Positions 1-11,619 of a stretch of 64,000 bases of DNA are shown here, in pieces; the first letter of the stretch is position 1; each line of letters begins with the position of its first letter. The stretch is from Patiria pectinifera (taxonomy: Eukaryota; Echinodermata; Asteroidea; Valvatida; Asterinidae). A program made the position numbers and the translations under genes. The notes under the pieces are model-generated. The model worked only from the letters and a program-made list of their open reading frames with translations, was not told the DNA's origin and ran no database searches. The stretch lies in assembly GCA_029964075.1 (NCBI GenBank), contig CM057135.1:11000863-11064862 (forward strand). Direction: 5' to 3'.

Positions 1-379
1 TTACCAGAATCAAGAATCAAATCAAAGTTCTGTTGAAAGACCCGGACAACCTTAAACTTGTTTCCGATTCATAAAAACGGTTGGAAGAACGCTTTGATGA
101 GTTCATGTCTAAACAAACTGAATTCCTTCAACTTCTGACCGATGAAGATGATATAAGGTCTGCAATGAATTATCAGAACGTCGTCGTAGCTGGGATAGCA
201 GAGATGCGTCAACAACTGGAAAGTTACTAACGAGGAACGACATCATCACAGATTAACGACGAGCAGCTTCAAGACACAGTTAGCCTTCAGACTCCGTCAG
301 TTCTGTCAGTAAGCAGCACTCATCCACCAGTGGAACCTCAACAGTTTCTACTACTGCGTCGAGCGCAAGGCTTAGAGCT

Positions 380-1560
380 ATGGCCGAGAGGTCGTCTTTG
401 GAGGCACAAGCAGTTGCTGAGATACAGAGACAAGCTTTTGAGGGTGAGGAACTTCTGCTTGAGCTGAGACACAGAGAAGAGGAGCTTAAACTCCGCCAAC
501 GTTGTCGTCAAATGGAACTGCAAATCAAGATCGCAATGGCCGAAGCTGTTGAGAGGACATATGCTGAAGCACAAGAACTTGAGGCGCATTCGGTACGTTT
601 CATGCAGTCAACTCCATGTGATTTATGTTACAAACCACGAGCACGATTGTCAAGTCACACACAAACGACACAGATGCCCGATATGAATGCTCCTAAAGAT
701 ACTGCTTACCACACTTACCCTGAGCTTAGACGACGTTCGTCCAACTTACCTTCAACCATAGCCAGCGATGACCGGACAGGAGACATCTTGGTGCAAATGC
801 TCAATAACAGTCACTTACAGCAGCAGTCATTGGTCGAGACTCTTCAGCTACCAAAAACTGAGCTGATGAGCTTTGATGGGGAACCTATTAAATATTGGAT
901 GTTTATTCGCTCCTTCGAGAACATAGCCGACAAGGAAACAATTGGTAATGGTGCAAAGCTTGCTAGGTTGATGCAGTCTTGTACAGTTTCAGCTAGGAAG
1001 CTTATACAGTGCTGTGCTGTCAAGGAGCCCAGTGAAGGTTACCGTCTGGCAAGAAAGCTGCTTCAGAGCCGATTTAGAAATGCATATGACATCTCAGATG
1101 CGTGGATTAACAAGATTGTCGGTCGTCCTGCTGTTTCTGACAACAAAGGGTTACTGGAGTTTTAAGATGAGCTGAGAAATTGTTGCGAGACGTTGCAGAC
1201 AATGTGCAAGCTTGGGGAGTTGAATAATCGGCAGAGCTTGGCTAAAATCATCGAGAAGTTGCCGTTTGATCTCAGAAAGGGTTGGCTCAAAAGGGTTCAC
1301 CATCTTAAGTGCATCGAAATGAGGCTTCCCACAATTAATGATGTGTTGATGTTTGTGTCTGTAGCAGCAGAGCGTGCAAATGATCCTGTGTTTGGTAAAC
1401 TGAGTGGAGATCGACTGAGTGGAGATCGACCTGACAAATCACGCAAGAACACACCAAAAGAAAATTGGAAGAGCAAGGCCCGTGCCAGCTTTAACACTCA
1501 AGTGGAGCAGACATCATCTCAGAAGACTACTTCACATAGTCGCCAGTCTCAGTCAAAGCA
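380..1560 (+). pseudogene. BEL/Pao Gag region (fossil)
   Basis: This is the Gag part of the BEL/Pao fossil. The beginning is rich in Glu, Arg, Gln and Leu in a heptad-like pattern, which suggests a coiled coil. It is followed by a segment with the F-x-G-x-x-x-x-Y-W-x-F pattern typical of the DUF1759 family found in Pao Gag proteins. A basic, Ser/Gln-rich linker leads towards the cysteine-rich region. In intact relatives this protein assembles the particle that packages the element RNA. Assignment to the family rests on the DUF1759-like pattern and on its position before a DUF1758-type protease. Confidence 0.8.
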
Positions 1561-1604
1561 GAAACCTAAGCCAGGTGGAGAGGTTACTGGTTCTAGTGTA
1601 GTCT

Positions 1605-2131
1605 TTGCTGTATGCCCGTACTGTGCTCAAGGGCACAACTTGTTTGGTGGTTATGGTTGGAAGGCGTTGAAGGTTACAGACCGCCTGAAGTTCGTACGCA
1701 GCAAACCTCTTTGTGTGAATTGCCTTCTGCCAGGACATTATGGACGCGACTGTGAGAGAGCTACTGTCTGTACTGTTCCTGGCTGTGGTCTCAAGCATAC
1801 AAAGTTTTTGCATCTACTTCGCAGCGGGAACTCAAAATGGACAGACACGGGAGACAACCCTTCCACATCTTTGTCAGCAGATGCACCGCCATTTGTCATC
1901 ACAAGTCCAGGTACTTCCGGTAATGTGACGTGTAACATCACTGGGGCCGGAGTTGGGAAGGTGGTTGTACCTATTGTGCCAGTCAAGGTGAGAGGTACAG
2001 GATCTGCGGACTTCATCACTACCTATGCACTTCTTGACACTGGGTCCACGCAAACATTTTGTGCGGAGGCTTTGGCAAGACAACTCGGAATTCATGGCAG
2101 GTGTGACACTGTGAAGCTCAACACAAGATGA
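1605..2131 (+). pseudogene. BEL/Pao zinc-knuckle and aspartic protease region (fossil)
   Basis: A cysteine/histidine-rich region with CPYC, CVNCLLPGHYGRDC and CTVPGC-type spacings is followed by an aspartic protease domain carrying the LLDTGS catalytic signature, the arrangement expected for the DUF1758 protease of BEL/Pao elements. Known members cut the element polyprotein during particle maturation. The downstream half of the protease domain runs into degraded sequence and an insertion. Confidence 0.8.
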
Positions 2132-2285
2132 CCACAACACACTTGTTGATACTTTTGTCGTCGATTTGGAAGTCACAGACGTCAATGGCCACATTTGCGG
2201 GATATTGTGCTGCCTGATGTCAACCCTAATGACAACCCTAAAAACGTACTCCTAATCATTGGGCAGGATAATCCTTCTGTGACTG

Positions 2286-3060
2286 GGGAAAAAACGTGGT
2301 GTCCATAAATTGGGCTAACAAGTAAGGTGAAGGGTTGCCTAACATGGAAGACTGGAACAAGTTCAAGGAAATTCCCAAAATTATTGTTGAGAAAACGTTT
2401 TGGCGTAGACAAAATTATTGTAAACAACAATAATCTCTTATTTGGGGGGATTTTGTTGAACTTGTTCAAGTCCCCACGTTACCCTTCCCGTAGAAGTCCA
2501 ATTTACGGACACCACATTTTTTCCTCTGTTTTGGTCTTTTGGGCCAAACATCAAGATGATATCAATTTTCACATGATTTCCCACTTATTTTTGTTAGGTT
2601 AACTATGTCAGTAAGTACCTTTGTGAATTTGAAGCTCATCAATATCCACGTTTGGCGAGACTAGTTGATGATATCTGAGGAAAAGGTAAATGCGCGTAAC
2701 TTTAGGGTAAAATAGTAGCCATTTTGGTGATTTACTATGTCCTCGTGATTATTCAGTCACTTACATGCTTTAGAAAATGTTATTGAAGTAAGAATATGCA
2801 AGTAGAATCACCAAAATACACTTTTCAAAAAAATTAAAAAAATAAAATATACCCAAATATATTATGGGAAAAAATATATTACACGGCAGGGATTATAGAT
2901 TTATGCAAATTAGGCACCCTTCCGAAAAGAATTTCAGGTGTCACCCCTTCTAAATATCTTCTCCAGGTCTATAAGAATCTATCTGCCAAGTTTGGTGCTT
3001 TGGACCAGTCGGTCACGATTCCGACCATATGCCACCTGACTAAATCGGGGCCTCGGAACA
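2286..3060. mobile_element. Non-coding insertion with inverted repeat inside BEL/Pao
   Basis: Between the protease and reverse transcriptase parts of the BEL/Pao copy lies about 0.8 kb without coding similarity. Its left part is a foldback: sequence near 2,296-2,316 (gtggtgtccataaattgg) recurs inverted near 2,497-2,520 (ccaatttacggacaccac), with weaker pairing over roughly 70 bp on each side. The rest is AT-rich. This fits a miniature inverted-repeat element plus flanking debris. I could not define the right boundary or a clean target duplication, so the end is approximate. Confidence 0.45.
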
Positions 3061-3750
3061 AGGTAACTTCACACTTCATTGATGCTGATGTCTGTCTTCA
3101 ACGTCAGGTTGAAAAGTTTTGGCTGATGGAGGATCTGATGTTGTGATACCAGCATGTCAGTGAGTGACAGAAAGGCGATTGTTGTATGGGAACACTCTAT
3201 TCATCTAGAGAATGGACATTATGCAATGGACTTTCCATTCACGACAATGCCACCCTATCTCCCTGATAGCAAGGCTATGGCACAACATCGCCTGCGTCTA
3301 CTCGGAAGGAAATTGACGAGGGATCCGGTCATGAAAGACAAGTACACTTCGAGCATCAAGGAGTTGATGGATAAGGGCTATGCTGAAGAAGTGCCATCAG
3401 AGCAGCTGGAGAGAGCAGATGGTGCAGTTTGATACCTGCCGCATTACCCAGTATTTCATCCGCATAAGCCAGATAAACTCAGGATCGAATTGGACTGTGC
3501 GGCCAAGTTCCAGTGAATATCACTCAATGACACAGTGCATCGAGGTCCTGATCTCATCAATAAATTGGTTGGCGTCTTGTTGCGTTTTCGACTGGAACGA
3601 GTTGCATTGATGGCGGACAAAGAGGGTATGTTCCATCAGGTAGTTGTCAACAAACCAGACCGTGATGTTTTGCGGTTTTTGTGGTGGTCAAGACACCGTT
3701 TTTACCGTTTACGACAAATGAGGGTATTGTATAAGTTGGTGGAAGACTAG
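3060..3750 (+). pseudogene. BEL/Pao reverse transcriptase, N-terminal part (fossil)
   Basis: This segment resembles the connection and finger region of Pao-type reverse transcriptase, including a conserved Q-V-E-K-F-W motif, a P-x-L-P-x-S-x-x-M-A-x-x-R-L segment and the region around L-x-G-V-L-x-R-F-R. The catalytic palm motif is not reached before the fragment ends. It is broken and old. Confidence 0.75.
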
Positions 3751-3792
3751 GCAATGCCAATCCTGCTGATGATGTCAAACATCCCTTGATTC

Positions 3793-4942
3793 ATGGTGGA
3801 AGACACCCCTCCTGAAACAAAGCCAGCTGTCAATGTCGGTGTTTCAGAACTGTTGCAGGTTATCAAAGAGATGAAGACTAGTCGCAGATCAGAGACCGAT
3901 CAGCTTTGCAAATCTCTCGTTACTGCAGTGACAGAAGCCACTAAAACCCCGCCTGTGGTCAATGTCGGACCAAAACTTCCAGATTTTCACAAGCTGGGCA
4001 CAGAGGACGATATCGTCTGTTGGTTGGACACGTTTGAGCGGCTTGCATCTGCCGAGAAAAAAAGATAAAAAGGACTGGCCAAGGCTACTCGAACCATATC
4101 TGACAGGAAAGGCGCAAAAAGCTTTTCACTCACTCAACGAGATTGAAAAGGGCGACTACGACAAGATCGTCCAAGCGATCCATCGCCGATATTTCCTCAC
4201 CCCTGAGGCATATCGTCAGAAATTTCGAAATGACAAAAAAAAGCCAGGTGAAACCTTAGAGGAGTATGCCCACCGTCTTGAATTCAATTTCACGAAGTGG
4301 CTGCAAGTCTCCAAAACAAACGCGGATCAGCCAGAGGTTAAGCGTATCATGAATCCTGTGATGCTGGACCAGTTCCTCTCACCGACCTCAATGCTCGATG
4401 AAACATTGCGTCCCAAGATGAGGGGGAAACCACAAACATCCCTCTTTGAGATTTCCAAGGCAGCCGATGAGTACGTCCTTCGCCGTCGTGGGTCAACAGT
4501 GGCTGGGGCCCATAGTCGAATGGACAATAAACAGACTCATGCGGATTCCTCCAAAGTGGATGGGTCAACCCGTGATACACGTTCACTGAGCGGTATGAGT
4601 CAAACCAATACACCCAGACCCACACCGGATTCCCCTTCGATAACAACCGCTACATCGCAAGGCCAACCCTACACGCCGAGACGCAAGCCATTCAATCTGG
4701 TATGCTATCGGTGCCACCAAATCGGACATCGTGAGGCGGATTGTCCGCTTCTACCCAATCGTCCCCAAGGCCAAAGCCTTCACATTCCTCCGGAGAGAAC
4801 ACTCGACCGGCTCCTAAACAGCCCCCTCCGGACAAAACATCGCGCACGCCACCAGAGGTCCGTGTCCTCCAACCATCCGCTAGTGAAACCAACACTTCTC
4901 TGGACCCGCGACGCTCAACTGACTCTAGACTTCACTGGGTAG
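3793..4942 (+). pseudogene. Gypsy-1 Gag with CCHC knuckle (fossil)
   Basis: The Gag region contains a W-L-D-x-F-x-R segment, a capsid-like stretch with L-x-G-K-A-x-x-A-F and the L-x-x-R-Y / F-R-x-x-x-x-x-P-G-E-T pattern common in Ty3/Gypsy Gag, and then a CCHC zinc knuckle (CYRCHQIGHREADC) near 4,702-4,745. Proline/threonine-rich sequence follows. In intact relatives Gag forms the particle and the knuckle binds the element RNA. It lies directly upstream of the matching Pol parts. Confidence 0.82.
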
Positions 4943-5039
4943 GGCGCCCCTGCCGACGTCCAGACCTTCCCACCAACCATTGACGACATGGACAAACCAT
5001 CAGCGGCTAAGCTGAACATGTGTATCCTGTCAGCCACTG

Positions 5040-6095
5040 ATCAACAGAAACTGGACGATCTCATTGCTGCATTCCCCGATGTTATGTTCAATGATATCGG
5101 TTGCACCAACCTGTCCTACCATCACATTGATGTGGGTGATGCACAGCCAGTGCGTGCCCCAGTGTATCGCCTGTAAGCAGAACGGGAACAAGCACTGAAC
5201 GAACAACTTTCCGAGCTACTAACACTGGGAAAGGTCGAGCCATCAACGTCCCCCTGGGCTTCGCCAGTGATCATGACACCAAAAAAGACTGGAGGGTACC
5301 GTATGTGCGTTGACTACAGAAAACTGAACTCTTTTACAACGGTCGATGCATACCCAATGCCCACCATCGACGCAGTCTTGAGTTCACTATGGGGTGCGCA
5401 GGTGTTCAGTTCCCTCGACTTGCGCAGTGGGTACTGGCAGATGATGGTTCACCCAGATGACGTCGAGAAGACGGTCTTCGCTTGTACGGCCGGATTCGTC
5501 CAGTTCCGTCTCCTCCCATTTGAAGTCATTAACGGGCCGGCAAGCTGTTCTTGGCGACCTGATTGGCAGGAAGTGCTATGTCTACCTGGACGAAATTGTC
5601 TGCTTTTCTCCGTCCATTGATCAGCACCTGCAGGACCTAGAGGAAATTTTCACTAAGCTTCAACGTGCCGGACTCACTGCTAATGTCGCCAAGTGCCGAA
5701 TTGGGTGTAGTGAAATGGTCTAACTTGGCGGTATCAAGCCAGACCCAGACAAGGTGGAGGCCGTCAATTCCTATCCAGTGCCTGTGAACGTGAAGCAACT
5801 CGAGCGGTTCCTGGGAATGAATGCGTGGTTTCATAAATTCATTCCCAACTTCTCCACAGTCGCCGAACCCTTACACAATCTCCGTCGTAAACAAGAGAAG
5901 TGGCTACCGTACCTAGAGGGTAGAAAGTGTCGGGTGTTTACATATCACCAGGCACTCTGCTGGCTCTTTCGCAAATCGAAGCAGACACCTCGACTGGCTA
6001 GATGGGTCCTCCGCCTACAGGACTTTAGGTTCGATGTCGTCTACCGCCCATGCACTCTAAACAATGTGCCTGATGCTCTATGTCGGGGCGTGTGA
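5040..6095 (+). pseudogene. Gypsy-1 reverse transcriptase and RNase H remnants (fossil)
   Basis: Recognisable Ty3-type reverse transcriptase motifs include the R-M-C-V-D-Y-R-K-L-N segment, the F-S-S-L-D-L-R-S-G-Y-W-Q block and the thumb region with an F-L-G-M segment. The end of an RNase H domain with the A-L-x-W-L and D-A-L-C-R pattern follows. The domain set is incomplete compared with an intact Pol, and several breaks are present. Confidence 0.85.
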
Positions 6096-6960
6096 TGTCT
6101 ACAAAAAGACAAAACCACACTTCTAAAAAACCTGCTGGACTGATGCTATCAACGACCTCGACCAGGCCGTGGGAAATTGTTGCAGTGGATATCATGGGGC
6201 CCCTACCCAGGAGCTACGCTGGCCACGAGTTTCTCCTTGTAGCTGTGGACTACTACACCAAGTGGACTGAGGTTTTTCCACTGAAAGCAGCTACAGGCAA
6301 AGTTATTGCCTGTACCATTGCCCGCCAACTATTCAGCCGATTCGGAGCCCCGAAGACCCACCTGTCAGACAACGGTTCCCAGTTTACCAGTCGTGCTCTC
6401 GAGTCTATGTTTTCTCGATGGGGGGTCCAACAAGTTTTCATCACTCCCTACCACCCACAGAGTAACTGGGTCGAGAGGGTGAATCGCAACCTAAAAGCAA
6501 TGATGAGAGCCTATGTTGGCGACGATCACCGTTCATGGGACATTCATGCCGCTGAGTTTGCCTTTGCACTTAACACTGCCAAGCATGAGACCACAGGTGT
6601 AGAGCTGTCCGTACTGGTGTTGGGTAGACAAATTTTCGCACCCATGACAAATAGGCTGCCTTTCCAAGCTCGCCATGACAACCACGCCCACGCAGAGACA
6701 ATCGCTGAGGTCGCCTTACATTGTCAACAGGCCAAACAGAACATGTCATGCTGCGAACACACCCTCATTCCAATGCGCAGAAACACTTCTATGCTAAGCT
6801 GGCCCCCCTATGGAAAGGCCCCTACATCGTGAAAGAGTGTCTCACACCGGTGAACCTCAAGATCGCGGATGTCCTTCTACCTAACAATAACATTGGGCAA
6901 GTTCGCGCAAGGACTATAGTTAACCATTGGTCGACTAACGCTTGCCCGAACTCTGTCTAG
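6080..6960 (+). pseudogene. Gypsy-1 integrase (fossil)
   Basis: An integrase catalytic core of the rve fold is visible: the W-E-x-x-x-x-D-I-M-G-P-L-P block with the first catalytic Asp, the D-N-G-S-Q-F-T block with the second, and the Y-H-P-Q-S-N segment ending in the V-E-R region where the catalytic Glu lies. A C-terminal segment typical of Gypsy integrase (K-L-A-P-x-W-x-G-P-Y) continues to about 6,930. It is the best preserved part of this copy. Confidence 0.87.
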
Positions 6961-7138
6961 TCGACGATGGTTGACTACTCTAGTCGACTATTTGGAACCG
7001 GCCTACTGGGGTTGGTTGATTCGCTGGCTACCAATAGGCTCGTTTCGTTACTAAGTGCAGAGGGAACCATTGACCAGAGATTTGCACAAAGTTAAAAATG
7101 GCGGAAAAGTCGAGCGTACCTGACAGTGACAGTAAAAT

Positions 7139-7380
7139 GCCGCCCTCTGTTTATAATTGAAATCCCTCACCACCAATGAATGGCGCCCTCTGTAGACTTT
7201 TTATTATAATTGCACTTGGACTCGATAAATCTATCATTTATTATACCGCCCTCTTTATATTAATTTTGATATCCCTCACCACACAGAAATAGCGCCCTCT
7301 ATTGATGTTGTATTATAATTGAACTTGGACTCGATAAAACGATCATTTATACGTTCTCTTTATTTGATATTCATACATTA
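7139..7380. repeat. Tandem repeat, about 107-bp unit, about 2.2 copies
   Basis: The unit starts with CCGCCCTCT, contains ATCCCTCACCAC, a second GCGCCCTCT and ends with ACTCGATAAA plus ATCATTTAT. Copy one starts at 7,139, copy two at about 7,246, and a partial third (CGTTCTCTTTATTTGATAT) follows at about 7,352. The copies differ at many positions, so the duplication is not recent. There is no coding potential. It lies just after the Gypsy-1 integrase and may represent the tail or flank of that element. Confidence 0.75.
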
Positions 7381-7389
7381 TAATTTATA

Positions 7390-7676
7390 CAGTAAAAAGC
7401 CGCTCCGAGTGGCTTTTTCGTTGTCATTTAAATTAGCTCATTTAAATAGCTTTTATTACATCTTAATATATACATTTGTTGTCATTCAAATTAGCTCTTT
7501 TAAATAGCTTTTATTACATCTTAATATATACAGTAAAAAGCCACTCCGAGTGGCTTTTTCGTTGGTCATTCGAATTAGCTCATTTAAATAGCTTTTCATA
7601 CATCTTAATATATACAGTAAAAAGCCCCTTAGAGTGGCTTTTTCGTTGTCATTCAAATTAGCTCATTTAAATAGCT
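7390..7676. repeat. Tandem repeat with a hairpin in each unit (about 84 bp)
   Basis: Full units start at 7,390, 7,531 and 7,615 with CAGTAAAAAGCC; a shortened unit of about 56 bp without this head starts near 7,475. Each full unit contains AAAAAGCCactccgaGTGGCTTTTT-type sequence, an inverted repeat that could form a stem of about 8-9 bp with a following T run, and then a shared ATTAGCTCATTTAAATAGC block. The small differences between units suggest a moderately old array. No protein is encoded. Confidence 0.85.
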
Positions 7677-7679
7677 GTT

Positions 7680-9320
7680 TTGGTTTGTCATATATCAAAA
7701 GGTTTTTGCATTCTTTAACTGCTGAGTCATATCTCCTATTTTAGCCACGATCCATTCACCCACCGTGTTGACCTACACCGTGTTGGCTTACATAGGAACT
7801 AAAATTAGCAACCGTTGTTTGCTTCTGACGTAGGCGATGAGTCATATCCTGGCTGCCCCAACTAACAAAAGCAATTGAACACGGCCCATTGAATTTCAAT
7901 AGGTGTTTACCCAAACTGCAAAAGTGCAATGTCACCCAGAGTCACTTCATATTTTGCAAGTCAGGGTTGAAGTAGACTTGTATGAGTCGTATTTATACAT
8001 ATTTATTTATTTAACACAAGATCAAAAATAAAAAATATATCTTAAAAAGTTAAGAGACAAAAGCAAGACTGAGAGAGAGATCTTCAATACGTAAGATGTT
8101 TGGGGGTTGGCGCCGTACCCCTCCCTGGGAGTTTTGTCTGGTGGGAAAGTTGGGATTTGGTCCGATATCCTCCTCCCTTGCGGGTCAAAAAGGTCAATAC
8201 TTACCCTGTACTACCCCCACACCAATGGCAAAGTCTGGTATCCGCCCTTCTCCCCTACTACGTAAAATGTCTGCGTCACGGGCGTCCATCTAGTTCGTCA
8301 TGCACATCGTATGCACTCAGTGCTTGTAGTTATTTCCCATAGTTGAGTTAAATGAGATTTGAGGCTTTGCATGTATTGTTCTTTTAGTTGTTTCAACAAC
8401 TAAAATACAAGGGAAATGTTTGTTTTATGTACCATTGAGTCTGAAACAAATTGTGATTTATTCGCATTCTCTCATACGCGCTGGAGTAAGACAGTTATTA
8501 TTATTTTATAGTCGGCAATCACGTGGTAACACTGTACATGTCATTGCATTGGTGTCGGCAATAGCACCCGCGCCGCCCGCATAAAAATCAACAAATCGAT
8601 CGAAAACTCTTAGAATGTCGACGAACTACAATCCTAGGGTTGTCACACATTTAATTTCAACTTGGCGTTCCTTTGCTTTTAATTCGCTATTCACTAGATT
8701 TCCCTCGCCCCCAGAAAGTCCAATTTTGTGCCTAAAAATTACAAGCCAACGGAAAGAAATAAAGCCGCCATGACACCCTAGTGCCCCACTTAACTTGACA
8801 GGTCCTTAGATTTAAGTCATGAAAATAAGAGGGGCGCTTACAAAAAATGCTCCGTGAATACTGCTTAATAAGTTGTTTTGTGAATACGGCCCCTGGTTCC
8901 CAAATTCCTTGTGCATTGCCTATCAATTGCTGCATGTTTTTAGATTATTTTATAAATTAGGTGTCCAATTTTGGTGTCCCTGTTACATCAGACATGTAAA
9001 ATATTTAGCAATTCAGGACACATTCTTTAATATTTTGTAGTTATTCTAAGAGTGATTTTGCAAAGTAAAGTATCCACCAGAAAGTCAATTTTAATAACAC
9101 ATATGACACAACGTCAAAATTTTAGACCCCACAATTTGTGACCCACCTTTGTGCCTCGTTTGGTCATTTTGAAGTTATGTCCTTATGTCTCTTGCACAAT
9201 GATATTGTGCTGGAGCGGCAGAAATCTATTCGTCTTGGGGCAAAATCTAATATTGCATTTGTCTTTAGTTTTGCTATTCTCAGTTCAGAATATGCCCCAT
9301 ACTATGCCTTTCTAAATTAT
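7680..9320. other. Non-coding stretch, nothing recognised
   Basis: I see no convincing gene here. Open frames are short and lack family motifs. The sequence near 8,100-8,300 is somewhat GC-rich without a recognisable domain, and the rest is AT-rich with ordinary composition. Confidence 0.5.
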
Positions 9321-9333
9321 GAATTTTGTACAG

Positions 9334-11128
9334 ATTGAGCAAGATTATGCAATGCGCTTCCTGCAGTCATCAACTTCTTTGCAAGAAAAGTGGGGGGAAA
9401 TGGTGGATTGCATCATTGACTACACCGATAAGATGTACCCAGCGTAGAATAATCACTTACAAGTTGATACAGATGCCATTTCTGAAGGTAAACTGTCATG
9501 ATTTAAGGTGGAATATTTCTTTTGCAGCTACTTAAAAGTAAACAAACATATACTGTTGAAAAAAAAGTCCTTTTTGTACGGATATTAAGTACTTTAAACT
9601 CCCAGTGAAATTTTTTAGGGCCTGCTGTCATTTTTAAGAAAACAATCAAAAGAATGTAATTTTCCAAATAAAGCATGCAAGCGTTAGAACGATGCACGCA
9701 TGAGCACTTTTATTATTTGTTTAATGCATGACACGCGAGTAGCTGCAATCGGCTGAATAAAAACGCACCCTGAATGCAGATTCTGGTCGCAACTTATCCC
9801 TTCCCTTACCAATGTCAAGTTTACTCGACCGTTTTGAGTATAGGGTTGAAAGCTGTGGTAAGGAAAGAGGCCTTGAAGATCTTGTGATGATCGAAAAATA
9901 TTATGCCCTTCAGGTCATTGCATCCAGTAAGCAGATTGCAGCTGTTTTAATCTTATTCAGAATATTACTTTCTGGGAATATGCAGCATTCACAGAGCTTA
10001 AAACCTAACCAGGTTTTTTGTCAAACACTTTTCTTAATATTTTGAGCACTGCTTTAAACAATGAAAATACACAACTGACAAATGGTTTTTTTGTCCCTTT
10101 ATATCAGAAATGCCTTGAAGATAAACAGGGATAAACCCATTCAGTTATTGAAAACTATAACAACTCCCTGTCCATTGACCTTCCTAAATTCCTAAAGTTA
10201 AAAATGTGGAACGTTGTTTGTACCTCAAGACCTGGTTAATACATTTTGGCCATTCCCCATTGACAAATTTATGTTATGTGTTTTGCAGACGAAAAGAGCA
10301 ATCTGGCTATCCTGCTACTTCCATTTGCGTTTGAGACACGGAGTAAAGGAAAAGGAATGGGCGTTGTTCAATAATGGATTCGTTGTCATCATTTGTGGAT
10401 ATGCAGCCGGTATGTGATAACTACATTCACTCAAACAGAAAAGTAAACTGCTAAGATAATTTGTTTTTTTGTTTTTTGTCCCAGAATCTGTTGTTTGCAA
10501 TAATCCAGTTCAGGATAAACTATGTCGTGATGTCACATGATGTTACGCAAACGTCCATTCTTATTGTAATTTATGCATGAGCATCCACGTCTGTCTGCCC
10601 TTGTGCGTTTACAAAAATATGTTTCTCTAAATTTCCGTAAGTAGTTAGTAAAAAAATTGAAATTGAGACTTTTCTGCTTCAAATGATGAAAATGCATAAC
10701 ATTCAGCAAAAGGTGTACAATAACTTCTTTAAGCTTCAGGACATTTGACTTTTTTTATGCAGGCATGTGAAATCCCCTCTTTGAAGCTGATTTCCTCTTT
10801 TTGTTTGTTTTGATTTTCCTCTTTTTCTTCACTTTCTGTGTACAAAAGTATGGGAAATATCATCTTTTTCTCTTTTTTCTTGTCTTGTTTCCTCTTTTCC
10901 TCTTTTTTTCGTTGGTACTTTACTCGCATGCCTGTTTGTGTTTGTGAATTTCAATTGCAGGAGATGACGCACATGCCAACATACCTAACCAGAATAGAGA
11001 AGGAGCCGTTTCTCCTGTGCTTGTATAGAGAAACAAAACTGGCTCCCACACCGTGCTTCGAGGTAGTAGAAAGGGAAGTTCTTCCTGCACATGATATTGT
11101 AGCGGAAAGTGTAGGGACTTGTAGCTAA
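9334..11128 (+). pseudogene. Decayed host gene resembling SAMD3-like family (exon pieces)
   Basis: Three exon-like blocks have good acceptor sites. Block 1 (9,334-9,487) follows TTTTGTACAG and ends at GAAG/GTAAAC; it reads IEQDYAMRFLQSSTSLQEKW onwards but contains an in-frame TAG near its middle. Block 2 (10,289-10,409) follows TTTTGCAG and ends at GCCG/GTATGT. Its splice phase fits block 1 and begins DEKSNLAILLLPFAFETRSK, then coding similarity moves to another frame (EWALFNNGFVVIICGYAA). Block 3 (10,961-11,128) follows TTTCAATTGCAG and reads MTHMPTYLTRIEKEPFLLC to a TAA, but its phase does not fit block 2. From memory, the order (D-Y/F...EKW segment, LLLLP segment, P-F-L-L-C segment, V-V-E segment) resembles the C-terminal part of uncharacterised SAMD3-like proteins common in invertebrates and fish. 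The stop and frame changes argue for a pseudogene. The family call is an inference. Confidence 0.42.
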
Positions 11129-11220
11129 TTTATTTACTACGTCATTCCTATTGCACTAACGTAAATTCAGTGTGTGTTGGTGACTGGGCGGAGCGTAAGA
11201 GCCCAGTTACTGAATGCACG

Positions 11221-11452
11221 TACACTATTGGTTGCCTAATGCCCATAGGTTTAGTACAGGCATATGTGTTTGTGCGGCGTATGCATGTTCACGTGAGGGC
11301 TGTTCACGTATCGCATTCCACGCAATTTAGTTTGCCGTACACTATTGGTTGCCTAATGCCCATAGGTTTAGTACAGGCATATGTGTTTGTGCGGCGTATG
11401 CATGTTCACGTGAGGGCTGTTCACGTATCGCATTCCACGCAATTTAGTTTGC
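11221..11452. repeat. Near-perfect 117-bp tandem duplication
   Basis: The unit starting TACACTATTGGTTGCC at 11,221 recurs at 11,338 and runs to TTTGC at 11,452; I see no differences between the copies by eye. Each copy contains GTTCACGTGAGGGCTGTTCA, a motif that recurs with small changes near 13,842-13,874 in the LTR-like region upstream of the large Gypsy complex. A CpG-rich segment with GCGCACGCGCAAAATGG follows. The duplication looks recent. Confidence 0.9.
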
Positions 11453-11619
11453 GCACGCGCAAAATGGCGGCTGTACGCGCGCGTACACACGTGCCTCATT
11501 ATCGGATTATGAATATTCATTTATCAAAACGCGAAGTTACTCACCAATTAAACTACCCTATATCAGTGACGACATCGCCCCTGGCGGTTTCTATGCACCC
11601 CAGTTGGTAAGGAAGCTTC

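Larger units (their letters stand above)
1..3750 (+). mobile_element. BEL/Pao LTR retrotransposon fragment (broken)
   Basis: A partial BEL/Pao element that enters from the left window edge. The parts visible in order are a coiled-coil-rich Gag with a DUF1759-type region (about 380-1560), a cysteine-rich knuckle region (about 1610-1810), a retroviral-type aspartic protease domain of the DUF1758 kind (about 1970-2130, with the LLDTGS signature), and the start of a Pao-type reverse transcriptase region (about 3060-3750). RNase H, integrase and the 3' LTR are absent, and no 5' LTR is in the window. A non-coding inverted-repeat sequence sits between protease and reverse transcriptase. The copy is clearly broken, with several breaks, and looks old. 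The next element starts almost immediately after it. Confidence 0.88.
3793..6960 (+). mobile_element. Ty3/Gypsy LTR retrotransposon fragment 1 (broken)
   Basis: A Gypsy-type element with Gag, protease remnant, reverse transcriptase, RNase H remnant and integrase in canonical Ty3 order. Parts: Gag with a retrotransposon capsid-like region and a CCHC knuckle (about 3,793-4,770); reverse transcriptase (about 5,100-5,900); RNase H end (about 5,930-6,095); integrase core (about 6,150-6,640) and integrase tail (to 6,960). Segments between the reverse transcriptase and RNase H are missing compared with full-length relatives. I could not recognise flanking LTRs. The copy is broken, with several breaks, and looks old. 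It abuts the BEL/Pao fragment on its left. Confidence 0.9.

Noticed and set aside
8100-8342. Short GC-richer frame with a U1-like ATACTTACC word
   Set aside because: Only nine or so bases match the 5' end of U1 snRNA and nothing downstream agrees; the reading frames lack motifs.
9812-9910. Possible additional exon (ESCGKERGLEDLVMIEKYYA)
   Set aside because: The phase does not fit the neighbouring exon-like blocks and no family similarity is recognised; left out of the pseudogene call.
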